Below, piece by piece: positions 1 through 6,061 of a stretch of DNA of 6,061 nt (the first letter of the stretch is position 1; each line of letters starts with the position of its first letter). The translations under genes were made by a program, and so were the position numbers. Origin of the DNA: Candidatus Methanoperedens sp. (GTDB lineage Archaea; Halobacteriota; Methanosarcinia; Methanosarcinales; Methanoperedenaceae); assembly GCA_023249275.1 (NCBI GenBank), contig JAHFCV010000024.1:6360-12420 (forward strand), written 5' to 3'. The notes under the pieces were generated by a model that saw nothing but the letters and a program-made list of their open reading frames with translations, did no database searches and was not told the DNA's origin.

Positions 1-362
1 GTCATTTCAAGGAGCGTGAGCGTTCCGTTCGCATTCACTGTAAAATCTGTAAAAGGATCTTGTGCTGCCCAGTCATGAGATGGTTGAGCTGCGGTATGGA
101 TTATCACTTTTATATCTTCACCGTATTTTTTGAAAATATTTTCCATTGAAGTTGTGTCCCTGATGTCTTCATTGTAATGGATATAATTCTTTATCTCTGA
201 TTCCAGCCTTTCCCTGCTCCATTTTGTCGATGCATCGTCACCGAAAAATACGCGTCTCATGTCGTTATCTATTCCAACAATATCAAAGCCTTTATTGCTG
301 AAAAACCTGACAGATTCAGCGCCTATCAAGCCCGCTGAACCTGTAACCAGTGCTTTTTTCAT
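1..362 (-). CDS. NAD-dependent epimerase/dehydratase (SDR), CDP-paratose 2-epimerase-like, partial
   Basis: This is the first 120 codons of an extended short-chain dehydrogenase/reductase that interconverts nucleotide sugars in the cytoplasm; the remainder lies left of the window. Visible are the Rossmann nucleotide-binding motif TGSAGLIG (G8, G11, G14), the acidic residue D32 at the end of strand 2 (GIDND) that normally binds the NAD ribose, and the strand-4 motif HTAAQPSHDWAAQDPF followed by a VNANGTLTLLE helix. The AAQPSHDWAA-type signature, together with the MRRVFFGDDAST segment, is what I know from proteins annotated as CDP-paratose 2-epimerase (CDP-tyvelose epimerase). The catalytic YxxxK lies outside the window, so activity cannot be judged. 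The ATG at 360-362 is supported by a GAGGT ribosome site 8 nt upstream. The gene follows a glycosyltransferase stop by 12 nt and is probably the last visible member of the four-gene minus-strand operon. Family assignment is firm; the exact sugar substrate is not. Confidence 0.88.
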   Translation of the reverse strand, partial: MKKALVTGSAGLIGAESVRFFSNKGFDIVGIDNDMRRVFFGDDASTKWSRERLESEIKNYIHYNEDIRDTTSMENIFKKYGEDIKVIIHTAAQPSHDWAAQDPFTDFTVNANGTLTLLEM

Positions 363-370
363 TTTAACAA

Positions 371-375
371 ACCTC
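371..375 (-). promoter_or_regulatory. Shine-Dalgarno site of the epimerase gene
   Basis: GAGGT on the minus strand lies 8 nt before the ATG at 360-362. Its first base is the last base of the TAG stop (375-377) of the preceding glycosyltransferase gene. The close packing suggests that the two genes are translated from one transcript. Confidence 0.65.
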
Positions 376-1529
376 TAATTTTTTGGCAAAGCTTCTTCGT
401 ATTTTTCCAGTATTTTCCGGGCAATTTTCCTCCAATCATATTCTAAAGCCCTTTTCCTCGCCTGAACTGCCATTTCTTTAGTATTTTTTTCATCCCCAAG
501 CATTGCCATCAAAGCGATCTCAATTCCTTTTACATCCCCGGGCGTAAATAGAAATCCGGTTTTGCCCTGCAATACCATGTCCCTCATACCGCCTGTGTTC
601 GAAGCCACAGGTGGGACGCCGCATGCCATCGCCTCAAGATTAGCCATTCCGAACGGCTCTACGATGCTTGGAAAAGCAAATATATCGGCGCTGTTGTATA
701 AACGGGATATTTTTTCATGGGGCACATGTTCTGTTAAAAAACTCACCTTATTCTCTATGTCCAGTTGCTTTGCCAGGTCTCTTAATTCTTTCTCCTGTGG
801 ACCCTTTCCCAGAATTACCAGCCTTGTCTCTGGAAAGTTCCTTGCCACTGTCCCATAAGCCTGAACCAGGGAATGGATGCCCTTGAGAGGATGCAGCCTT
901 GCTATGGACAAAATGATCTTTTCATCACCAATACCAAGTTTTTCCCTCAGCATGCGGGAACGATCTGGGAAGAACGCCTCAATATCAACGCCGCTGGGTA
1001 TCCACTGGATTTTCTCTTCATTTACCCCATAGTTCATGAGATATTCTTTAATGGCAAAGGAGGGTGCAATAATTGCATCAGCGCGATTTCTAACGATAGT
1101 CGAAATGTACCTGTCATAAAACTGGAAGAAAGAAGCCAGTCTGATACCGGGTTTCCAGTAAAGCCAGCGAGTGATGAAAAGCGGAATTTTTTGTTCTTTC
1201 GTATATGAGCTTGCCTGCCATGAGCACAACTGGAAGTCTTCGGTTGAATGGACAATGTCAAAACCGCCTGCTTCAAGTGTTTTCCTCAGGTTTTGCATAA
1301 GGGGCACTTCTTCCAGCTCGTATTTTACAGGAAGGCGTTTTAAATAAAAGCCATCGACCTCTTCTTCTGCCATGAGTGCAGACCTGTCATCCAGATAGTA
1401 TCTTTTCACCTTTGTAGCAGATGTAATTATAGTTACATCCTGTCCTGAACTGGATAGGTTTTTTGCCAGATAATATTCGTAGCTGCCCCATTCTTTCTGA
1501 AAATAAGGAACTATTATTGCAATTTTCAT
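375..1529 (-). CDS. GT4-family (GT-B fold) glycosyltransferase
   Basis: This 384-residue protein has the length and two-domain Rossmann layout of retaining GT4 (group 1) glycosyltransferases, which move a sugar from a nucleotide donor to a lipid-linked or other acceptor on the cytoplasmic face. The N-terminal acceptor domain starts with MKIAIIVPYF and contains DIVHSTEDF (91-99). The linker and donor domain show IPSGVD (177-182), SIARLHPLKGI (208-218, phosphate-binding R211 and K216), LGKGP (240-244), a complete EX7E motif with E291 and E299, and NTGG (311-314). No signal peptide or membrane segment is seen. The ATG is preceded by a modest AGGA site 9 nt upstream. It lies 49 bp after the methyltransferase gene and 12 nt before the epimerase gene, in the same direction. 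Donor and acceptor cannot be read from the sequence. A role in building the glycan used by the nearby oligosaccharyltransferase is inferred from position. Confidence 0.93.
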   Translation of the reverse strand: MKIAIIVPYFQKEWGSYEYYLAKNLSSSGQDVTIITSATKVKRYYLDDRSALMAEEEVDGFYLKRLPVKYELEEVPLMQNLRKTLEAGGFDIVHSTEDFQLCSWQASSYTKEQKIPLFITRWLYWKPGIRLASFFQFYDRYISTIVRNRADAIIAPSFAIKEYLMNYGVNEEKIQWIPSGVDIEAFFPDRSRMLREKLGIGDEKIILSIARLHPLKGIHSLVQAYGTVARNFPETRLVILGKGPQEKELRDLAKQLDIENKVSFLTEHVPHEKISRLYNSADIFAFPSIVEPFGMANLEAMACGVPPVASNTGGMRDMVLQGKTGFLFTPGDVKGIEIALMAMLGDEKNTKEMAVQARKRALEYDWRKIARKILEKYEEALPKN

Positions 1530-1578
1530 ATAATTTTTTCCTGAGATTCCAATGATGCTTCATATATTATAATGTTAT

Positions 1579-2340
1579 CTATTTAGCTTTCTTGAACTTC
1601 ACGACAATATCGCTGCCCATAGATGGATGAAGGGACGCTATCCTGTCAATCAGGCTCAGGGGTGAAGGAATGTGAGGATCATGTATCCCGAAAGCCTTTA
1701 TTATTATAAAGTTATGCTCTTTGAGCAGTTCCCTGAGGGAGCGATAGGTAAACCCCCTTATGTGTCCTGTTGAGGTCAATCCTCCCTTTTTAGTGAGCTT
1801 GCCCACATTATGATGAATACTGACCTCTGTATAGAATGGCTGGTACCCGAGAGCAAGGCTTATTCTGTTGTACCATGCTGCCAGATTCGGGGTTGTTAGA
1901 ACACAGAACCCATCATCTGCCATGACCCTGTTTATTTCGTCCAGCAGGTGGTCTGTATCAAATAAATGCTCAATGACTTCACCGCAAAAAACGCTATCAA
2001 AGTATCCATCATCAAATGGATAAACATCCCCCCCAACATCGACCCTGTAGGCTTCTATTCTCTTGCCAGCTAATGCCACTGCCGCCTCCGAAACATCGAT
2101 TCCAGTAACCCTGGCGTTTGTGGTTTTGCCAAGGAGGGATGCGAATTTACCGTTCCCGCAGCCAATATCCAGTATTCTGGTAGGTTTCTGATTCTGAAAC
2201 AGATCTAGAACGAGCTTAAGCCTCGGGTCAAGAAACTCTTTTGTATCTTCCAGATATTTGGCATAATGGTCAACGTAATATTCATTAATAGTCGCAGATT
2301 CTGAATTGCATTTCTGGCTCATTATTTTATTTTTCCTCAT
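1579..2340 (-). CDS. class I SAM-dependent methyltransferase, possible glycan methyltransferase
   Basis: A 253-residue protein with the class I methyltransferase fold: motif I ILDIGCGNG (56-64) binds S-adenosylmethionine, GIDVS (80-84) ends strand 2 with the ribose-binding acidic residue, YPFDDGYFDSVFCGEVIEH (107-125) covers motifs II and post II, and VLTTPN (147-152) is the strand-5 region. A C-terminal stretch with GYQPFYTEVSIHHNVG (165-180) and GHIRGFTYRSLRELL resembles methyltransferases found in surface-polysaccharide and glycan clusters, so a sugar O-methyl transfer is plausible but unproven. The chosen ATG (2338-2340) overlaps the upstream glycosyltransferase by 14 nt. A second in-frame ATG at 2320-2322 (residue 7) would instead leave a 4-nt gap, with GAGGA 11 nt before it. 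The first start has a possible TGATC/AGGA site but at awkward spacing. Both fit translational coupling. The six residues at issue lie outside the catalytic fold. Confidence 0.9.
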   Translation of the reverse strand: MRKNKIMSQKCNSESATINEYYVDHYAKYLEDTKEFLDPRLKLVLDLFQNQKPTRILDIGCGNGKFASLLGKTTNARVTGIDVSEAAVALAGKRIEAYRVDVGGDVYPFDDGYFDSVFCGEVIEHLFDTDHLLDEINRVMADDGFCVLTTPNLAAWYNRISLALGYQPFYTEVSIHHNVGKLTKKGGLTSTGHIRGFTYRSLRELLKEHNFIIIKAFGIHDPHIPSPLSLIDRIASLHPSMGSDIVVKFKKAK

Positions 2341-3391
2341 AAATCCTGATCAGCTTTTTCACCACTTCATTCCAATCCATAATATTTTTAAGTCCGTTTG
2401 GAGGCATGCTTCTAATGGATTCTATCGCACTGGCAAGCTTTTCAATGTTGATAGGGTAATTTAAACCCACGCATGTTTTGCCATCTACAAACTCTTCAAG
2501 GGCGCTTCCCATTGCAACGATACAAGGAATACCGCTAGTGAGCGCCTCAGCGACAGTTATACCGTAAGCTTCATGTGTTGAGAGCATTAAGAACACATCT
2601 GCAGAAGTATAATGCTGTAAAATTTCTTCTCTTGGCAGGTCCCTATACCAATCAATGCGTTCTATGACTGAAAGTTCTCTCGCTAATTCGCGAAGATCGT
2701 TTTCAAAATGTCCTTTTCCTATTATTTTCAGTCTGTAATCTTTTAAGTGCGGAAGAACCATGATTATATGCTGGATACCTTTATATTTCTCCAGGCGCCC
2801 AACATATAAAATTGTTCTCTCACCGTTTAATTTTTTTTCGTGTTTGATATTTACAAACTCGGCAAAATTAAGACCATTCGGGATTTTTTCAATTTTTCCC
2901 TCAGGAACGCTGAAATCTGATATGACTTTTCTTTTTTCGTAGTCTGAAACGCATATCACTTTATCAGCCATTTCAAAGATTTTGCCACCAATAGGTTTGT
3001 AATATTTAAGCAACAGATTTCTAAGATGCGTATGCCCTTCCCTGTGATAGTGAGGTGTAAAGATAAATCTACGTCCATTCTTTGCAAGCGCTGCGAAAAG
3101 TGCGGGTAAAGCATGATAACTGTGTGCATGAATAATGTCGTAATTTTTATCTTTTAGATAACAATAGATATGTGGAGCAAAATAATATGCATCTCCTGGC
3201 GCAACTGATATGAATCGTGTTACTGTAACCCCATTTATAATTTCGTTTTTGGGCAATTCGCCGGTCGGATCAGTGCAGATAACTTCAACCTCGAACCCCC
3301 GTTTCACAAGTCGCTCGCTGATTTCACGCGCATGAGTTTCCACTCCTCCGATATCAGGATAATACCGGGGACATACCTGTGCTATTTTCAC
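2327..3391 (-). CDS. GT4-family (GT-B fold) glycosyltransferase, GTG start
   Basis: This 354-residue retaining GT4 glycosyltransferase probably acts at the cytoplasmic membrane face. The N-terminal domain begins MKIAQVCPRYYPDIGGVE (glycine loop GGVE at 15-18) and carries IIHAHSYHA (86-94), both typical of the acceptor domain. The C-terminal donor domain shows KIPNGL (169-174), YVGRLEKYKGI (196-206, R199 and K204 for the donor phosphates), IIGKG (223-227) and an intact EX7E motif, E274 and E282, in THEAYGITVAEAL. The start codon is GTG at 3389-3391, supported by GAGG 8 nt upstream and by alignment of the initial strand with other family members. It is the first gene of the leftward operon, and its end overlaps the methyltransferase start. 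It is unrelated in detail to the glycosyltransferase at 375-1529, so the two probably make different linkages. Substrates are unknown. Confidence 0.93.
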   Translation of the reverse strand: MKIAQVCPRYYPDIGGVETHAREISERLVKRGFEVEVICTDPTGELPKNEIINGVTVTRFISVAPGDAYYFAPHIYCYLKDKNYDIIHAHSYHALPALFAALAKNGRRFIFTPHYHREGHTHLRNLLLKYYKPIGGKIFEMADKVICVSDYEKRKVISDFSVPEGKIEKIPNGLNFAEFVNIKHEKKLNGERTILYVGRLEKYKGIQHIIMVLPHLKDYRLKIIGKGHFENDLRELARELSVIERIDWYRDLPREEILQHYTSADVFLMLSTHEAYGITVAEALTSGIPCIVAMGSALEEFVDGKTCVGLNYPINIEKLASAIESIRSMPPNGLKNIMDWNEVVKKLIRIYEEK

Positions 3392-3399
3392 TAAGACTG

Positions 3400-3403
3400 C
3401 CTC
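3400..3403 (-). promoter_or_regulatory. Shine-Dalgarno site supporting the GTG start
   Basis: GAGG on the minus strand ends 8 nt before the GTG at 3389-3391. It is the best ribosome-binding match in the 61-bp divergent gap and decides the start of the leftward glycosyltransferase, which has no ATG at the beginning of its conserved first strand. Confidence 0.55.
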
Positions 3404-3422
3404 GTTTCCACCAACGCATTAA

Positions 3423-3433
3423 TTTAATATAAA
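3423..3433. promoter_or_regulatory. TATA-box-like element in the divergent gap, possibly serving both strands
   Basis: The AT-rich core TTTAATATAAA reads as a TATA-like element on the plus strand and as TTTATATTAAA on the minus strand. On the plus strand its centre lies about 25 bases before the ATG at 3453, where no Shine-Dalgarno sequence is seen; this is the spacing expected for a leaderless archaeal transcript. On the minus strand it would place a transcript start near 3402, leaving only about 11 nt of leader, which is tight for the GAGG site at 3400-3403. Use on the plus strand is therefore better supported than use on the minus strand. Confidence 0.45.
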
Positions 3434-3452
3434 GATAATGTAGTACGAATTT

Positions 3453-4601
3453 ATGAGTAATATAAATATCTGCATTGTAGGTCCATCAAAACGATTCTTG
3501 AGCGGGATCAGCTATTATACTATCAGGCTGGCGAATGCCTTATCGACATCTGCCACCGTATCTGTCATCTGTTTTAGAAGGTTGCTTCCGGAATTCTTGT
3601 TTCCCGGGCGCGCGCATGTAGGCAAGAACATATCGAATCTTGAGTTCCAGCCTCAGGTACAGGTTTTCGATGGCATGGACTACAACAATCCGATAACATG
3701 GTATAGCGCATACAGATATCTAAAGAAATCAAAACCGGATGTCATTATTTTGCAGTGGTGGACGTCTTCGGTATCACATATGCACCTTTTATTGAAAATA
3801 ATGGGCATACTGTTAAAATCAAAATTGATAATAGAATTCCATGAGGTCGTTGACCCTCTGGAAGAGGGCTTCCTGCCTATCAGGATGTATTCTCGTTTAA
3901 TGGGGACAATTCTTCGCAGGAATCTTAATACATATATCGTGCATTCGAAATCTGATAAATTATTAGTGGCACAACGGTATAAAATTGACCCGCAAAAAAT
4001 ACATGTTATACCACACGGGCTGTATGATCATTACGAGATTATGGAAAATAAAAAGGCAAAAGAGTTCCTGTCTATTAAAGAAGAATGCATGATTCTCTCA
4101 TTTGGTTTAATACGGAAATATAAGGGAATAGCTTACCTGGTTAATGCTTTTGACCAATTACCGGAAAACATTGCTAACAGAAGCAGGCTTCTCATTGTCG
4201 GCGAAATCTGGGAAGATGGGGATGAACTGCTTGATCAAATAAAATTATCCAGATATCATGAGAAAATTACTCTGGTGAATGAGTATGTTCCTGACAATAA
4301 GATTCCGATATATTTCAGCGCCGCAAACATTGTAGTTTTACCATATACAAGGGCTTCACAAAGCGGTATTGCCCATATCGCAATGTCATTCGGAAAACCG
4401 GTGATTGTTTCTGAGGTTGGTGGATTGAAAGAATCCATGGGAAACTATGCAGGAACATTTTTTGTGCCCCCCGGGAACAGTGATGCTATTAAGATGCAGC
4501 TCATTGAACACTTCGGAAGCGAAAAAATATATAGCCCTCCAGCATTAGGATGGGATATTATAAGTAAACTGTATCTTAAAGTTATATCAGAGATACGATG
4601 A
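3453..4601 (+). CDS. GT4-like glycosyltransferase, variant subfamily without EX7E
   Basis: A 382-residue GT-B fold glycosyltransferase that opens the rightward pair with aglB. Its N-terminal domain has ICIVGPSKRFLSGISYYT (6-23) with a glycine-containing loop, then DVIILQWW (96-103) and a hydrophobic stretch LLLKIMGILLKSKLIIEFHE (112-131) likely to touch the membrane. The donor domain has VIPHGLYDHY (185-194), FGLIRKYKGI (217-226), LLIVGE (246-251) and VVLPYTRASQSGIAHIAMSFGKP (294-316). The usual EX7E glutamates are replaced by A301 and I309, and the usual GR is GL with the arginine moved to R221. The FGxIRxYKG plus ASQSG pair is a combination I recognise from a recurring GT4-like subfamily, so this is probably a working enzyme, not a decayed one. 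The ATG at 3453 has no Shine-Dalgarno site and may be leaderless. Substrate unknown; glycan assembly for AglB is inferred from the neighbour 55 bp downstream. Confidence 0.9.
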   Translation: MSNINICIVGPSKRFLSGISYYTIRLANALSTSATVSVICFRRLLPEFLFPGRAHVGKNISNLEFQPQVQVFDGMDYNNPITWYSAYRYLKKSKPDVIILQWWTSSVSHMHLLLKIMGILLKSKLIIEFHEVVDPLEEGFLPIRMYSRLMGTILRRNLNTYIVHSKSDKLLVAQRYKIDPQKIHVIPHGLYDHYEIMENKKAKEFLSIKEECMILSFGLIRKYKGIAYLVNAFDQLPENIANRSRLLIVGEIWEDGDELLDQIKLSRYHEKITLVNEYVPDNKIPIYFSAANIVVLPYTRASQSGIAHIAMSFGKPVIVSEVGGLKESMGNYAGTFFVPPGNSDAIKMQLIEHFGSEKIYSPPALGWDIISKLYLKVISEIR

Positions 4602-4609
4602 CTAAAAAC

Positions 4610-4617
4610 TATAAATA
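4610..4617 (+). promoter_or_regulatory. candidate TATA box of aglB
   Basis: TATAAATA, preceded by the A-rich stretch AAAAAC that could act as a BRE, starts 8 bases after the stop of the upstream glycosyltransferase. An archaeal start about 25 bases downstream would fall near 4639, leaving a leader of roughly 18 nt before the ATG at 4657. Only a weak GAGA-like ribosome site (4649-4652) is present. This suggests that aglB can be transcribed on its own as well as by read-through. Confidence 0.45.
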
Positions 4618-4656
4618 TCATGTTCGCACATATACGAATTAATATACAGAGATAAT

Positions 4657-6061
4657 ATGACTCGTAACAAAAAAAAGCAAGACTTAAAAAAATCCGTCAA
4701 TAATGGTAAAAAGGAAGTTAAAACTGGGTTAATAATACCACCCTATTTTAATTACATTTTTGGTATCCTTCTGTTAGCTGCTTTCGTCCTTTCGCTATAT
4801 CTAAGGACAGTGATGCCCTATGACAGCGTTTTCAGGAATGGCGTTGTTGCTTTTGCTTCAGACGATTCAGTCTACCACATGCGGCTTGTGGAAAATACCT
4901 TATACAATTTTCCTCACAGGATTGTGTATGATGTTTTTACGTTGTATCCATACGGCAATGCCTTGCATTGGGGGCCCCTATGGACCCAGCTGATTGCTAC
5001 TATCTCTCTAATAGTTGGTCTTGGCAGCTACAATATGCAAACAGTGAACACGATAGGCGCTTATTTCCCTTCAGTATTTGGCGCTCTTGTCGTTTTCCCG
5101 ATGTATTATATAGGTAAAAGCCTGCGCAACAGGACTACCGGTCTTCTTGCAGCCTTCATGATCGCTATATTGCCGGGACAGTTCTTCTCCCGTTCAACGC
5201 TGGGCTTCACTGACAACCATGTTGCAGAGGTGCTTTTCAGTACTGCGACCATTGCTTTCTTTATTTTTGCATTAAATGCTGGCAGGGAAAGAAATATAAA
5301 ATTCTCTGAGGTACGCCTGAAAGAAAAACCAGTGTTATATTCAATATTTGCAGGTGTGATGCTTGCCGGTTATCAGCTTTCTTGGCCCGGGGCTCCATTT
5401 TTTGCCTTGATTATCGCTATATTTATTCTAATTCAGTATATAATAGACGACATGGGTGGCAGGTCAACAGACTACATTGCCATAGCAGCAGTGCCCATGT
5501 TTTTGATCAATTTAATATCCATGCTGCCGTATTTTAATCCTGGATATGGTTTCGGGACGGATAAATATTCATGGTTCCACATAGCAGTGCCTCTCGTGGG
5601 TATGGGATTGCCGATTGCGTTAAGTATTATCTCAAACGAGATAAAAAAAAGAGGATACAGCTCGTATTACTACCCCATTTCTCTGGGCGGCTTCTTTGCA
5701 ATAGGCATGTTAACTGTAAAAACGGTTCTGCCCCAAATGTACAGTGCTGTTGTGAATGCACCCGCCACCATATTTGCAGTCCACAGAGGCGGCGCAGCTA
5801 CCATCGCCGAAGGCTCGTCCATTTTTGCAAGCCCGGGCATGCTATGGAGCAATTTCCCGATAACAGGTTTCTGGCAAACGGACAATCTCGTGCTATGGTT
5901 TATAATAGCTGTTCTGGTTGTTATTGGCTACAGGATTGTCAGGAAACAGAGAGCTGAGGATATGCTCTTCCTGGTGTGGGGCATTGTGATGCTTCTTGCA
6001 ATGTACGGTCAGAACAGGTGGGCGTATTATGCGGCGGTGAACGTAGCCTTGATGGTTGGTT
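4657..6061 (+). CDS. aglB: archaeal oligosaccharyltransferase AglB (STT3 family), partial, N-terminal membrane domain
   Basis: The first 468 codons of the catalytic enzyme of archaeal N-glycosylation, which moves a glycan from a dolichol carrier to asparagine in Asn-X-Ser/Thr on the outer face of the membrane. After a lysine-rich cytoplasmic tail (1-24) comes TM1 (about 32-50) and then many hydrophobic segments. The first acidic motif is SDDSVYHMRLVEN (68-80) with likely metal ligand D70, followed by YPYGNALHWGPLW (98-109). The second is GFTDNHVAEVLF (183-194), where D186 and H188 match the D-x-H pair known to bind metal in Archaeoglobus AglB. The external-loop-5 TIXE motif is TIAE (382-385) with E385. 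GQNRWAYYAAVN (451-462) is the segment usually found shortly before the catalytic-domain WWDYG motif, which lies beyond the window with the soluble domain. The ATG is followed directly by the basic tail typical of the family. It lies 55 bp after a glycosyltransferase gene. Confidence 0.94.
   Translation, partial: MTRNKKKQDLKKSVNNGKKEVKTGLIIPPYFNYIFGILLLAAFVLSLYLRTVMPYDSVFRNGVVAFASDDSVYHMRLVENTLYNFPHRIVYDVFTLYPYGNALHWGPLWTQLIATISLIVGLGSYNMQTVNTIGAYFPSVFGALVVFPMYYIGKSLRNRTTGLLAAFMIAILPGQFFSRSTLGFTDNHVAEVLFSTATIAFFIFALNAGRERNIKFSEVRLKEKPVLYSIFAGVMLAGYQLSWPGAPFFALIIAIFILIQYIIDDMGGRSTDYIAIAAVPMFLINLISMLPYFNPGYGFGTDKYSWFHIAVPLVGMGLPIALSIISNEIKKRGYSSYYYPISLGGFFAIGMLTVKTVLPQMYSAVVNAPATIFAVHRGGAATIAEGSSIFASPGMLWSNFPITGFWQTDNLVLWFIIAVLVVIGYRIVRKQRAEDMLFLVWGIVMLLAMYGQNRWAYYAAVNVALMVG

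Noticed and set aside
873..1208. Open frame of 111 codons on the plus strand
   Set aside because: It lies wholly inside the minus-strand glycosyltransferase with its intact family motifs, shows no recognisable domain and has no convincing start signal. It is a frame shadow.
1551..1562. Small inverted repeat ATGA-TGCT-TCAT
   Set aside because: A 4-bp stem in AT-rich sequence is expected by chance and has no T-run or other terminator context.
1562..1571. AT-rich ATATATTATA between the methyltransferase and glycosyltransferase genes, possible internal promoter
   Set aside because: If used as a TATA box on the minus strand it would place the transcript start near 1541, on top of the AGGA ribosome site at 1539-1542. 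The 49-bp gap fits read-through in an operon equally well.
3606..3615. GC-rich alternating run CGGGCGCGCG inside the glycosyltransferase
   Set aside because: It encodes ordinary residues (PGRAH) in a continuous frame and is too short to propose a structural or regulatory role.
4668..4695. Two runs of A at the start of aglB, possible frameshift site
   Set aside because: The frame stays open across both runs and encodes the lysine-rich tail common at the N-terminus of membrane proteins. No alternate product is supported.
5571..5957. Open frame of 128 codons on the plus strand, rich in Cys and His (CNRHVNCKN, CCCECTRHH)
   Set aside because: It looks zinc-finger-like at first sight, but it is the alternate frame of aglB through a region where the aglB frame keeps the TIXE motif and membrane segments. 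The cysteines come from Val/Leu/Ala codons read out of frame.
1..6061. CRISPR array, tRNA or rRNA gene, insertion sequence, attachment site, defence module
   Set aside because: I found no spaced direct repeats, transposase or integrase motifs, cloverleaf-like segments or terminal inverted repeats. Nearly all of the window is explained by six coding regions.

Overview
The window reads as archaeal, most likely euryarchaeal and perhaps of the Methanosarcinales type. The main reason is the long gene at its right edge, the N-terminal part of an archaeal-type oligosaccharyltransferase (AglB/STT3). It carries the DXH-type metal motif and a TIXE motif, and the start regions have TATA-box-like elements rather than bacterial -35/-10 boxes. 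The genus-level guess rests on protein flavour and moderate GC content only and is weak.

Layout. On the minus strand, reading from right to left from about 3391, four genes form a tight probable operon: a GT4-family glycosyltransferase (GTG start), a SAM-dependent methyltransferase overlapping it by 14 nt, a second GT4 glycosyltransferase after a 49-nt gap, and, 12 nt further on, an NAD-dependent SDR epimerase resembling the CDP-paratose 2-epimerase group. The epimerase runs off the left edge. On the plus strand, starting 61 bp from the first minus-strand gene, come a third GT4-like glycosyltransferase of a variant subfamily without the EX7E motif and, 55 bp later, aglB, which runs off the right edge. 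There is no gene-free stretch over 300 bases; the only non-coding parts are 363-374, 1530-1578, 3392-3452 and 4602-4656.

How the genes work together (inference). The three glycosyltransferases would add sugars to a lipid-linked (dolichol phosphate or pyrophosphate) glycan on the cytoplasmic side. The epimerase would supply one of the nucleotide sugars, and the methyltransferase may methylate a sugar of the glycan. AglB then transfers the finished glycan to asparagine residues of S-layer and other exported proteins on the outer face of the membrane. The neighbourhood is therefore best described as an N-glycosylation or surface-glycan locus built from known families. I did not find a mobile element, CRISPR array, RNA gene or clearly new system. 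The points of interest are the divergent promoter region, the variant glycosyltransferase and the unknown sugar chemistry.
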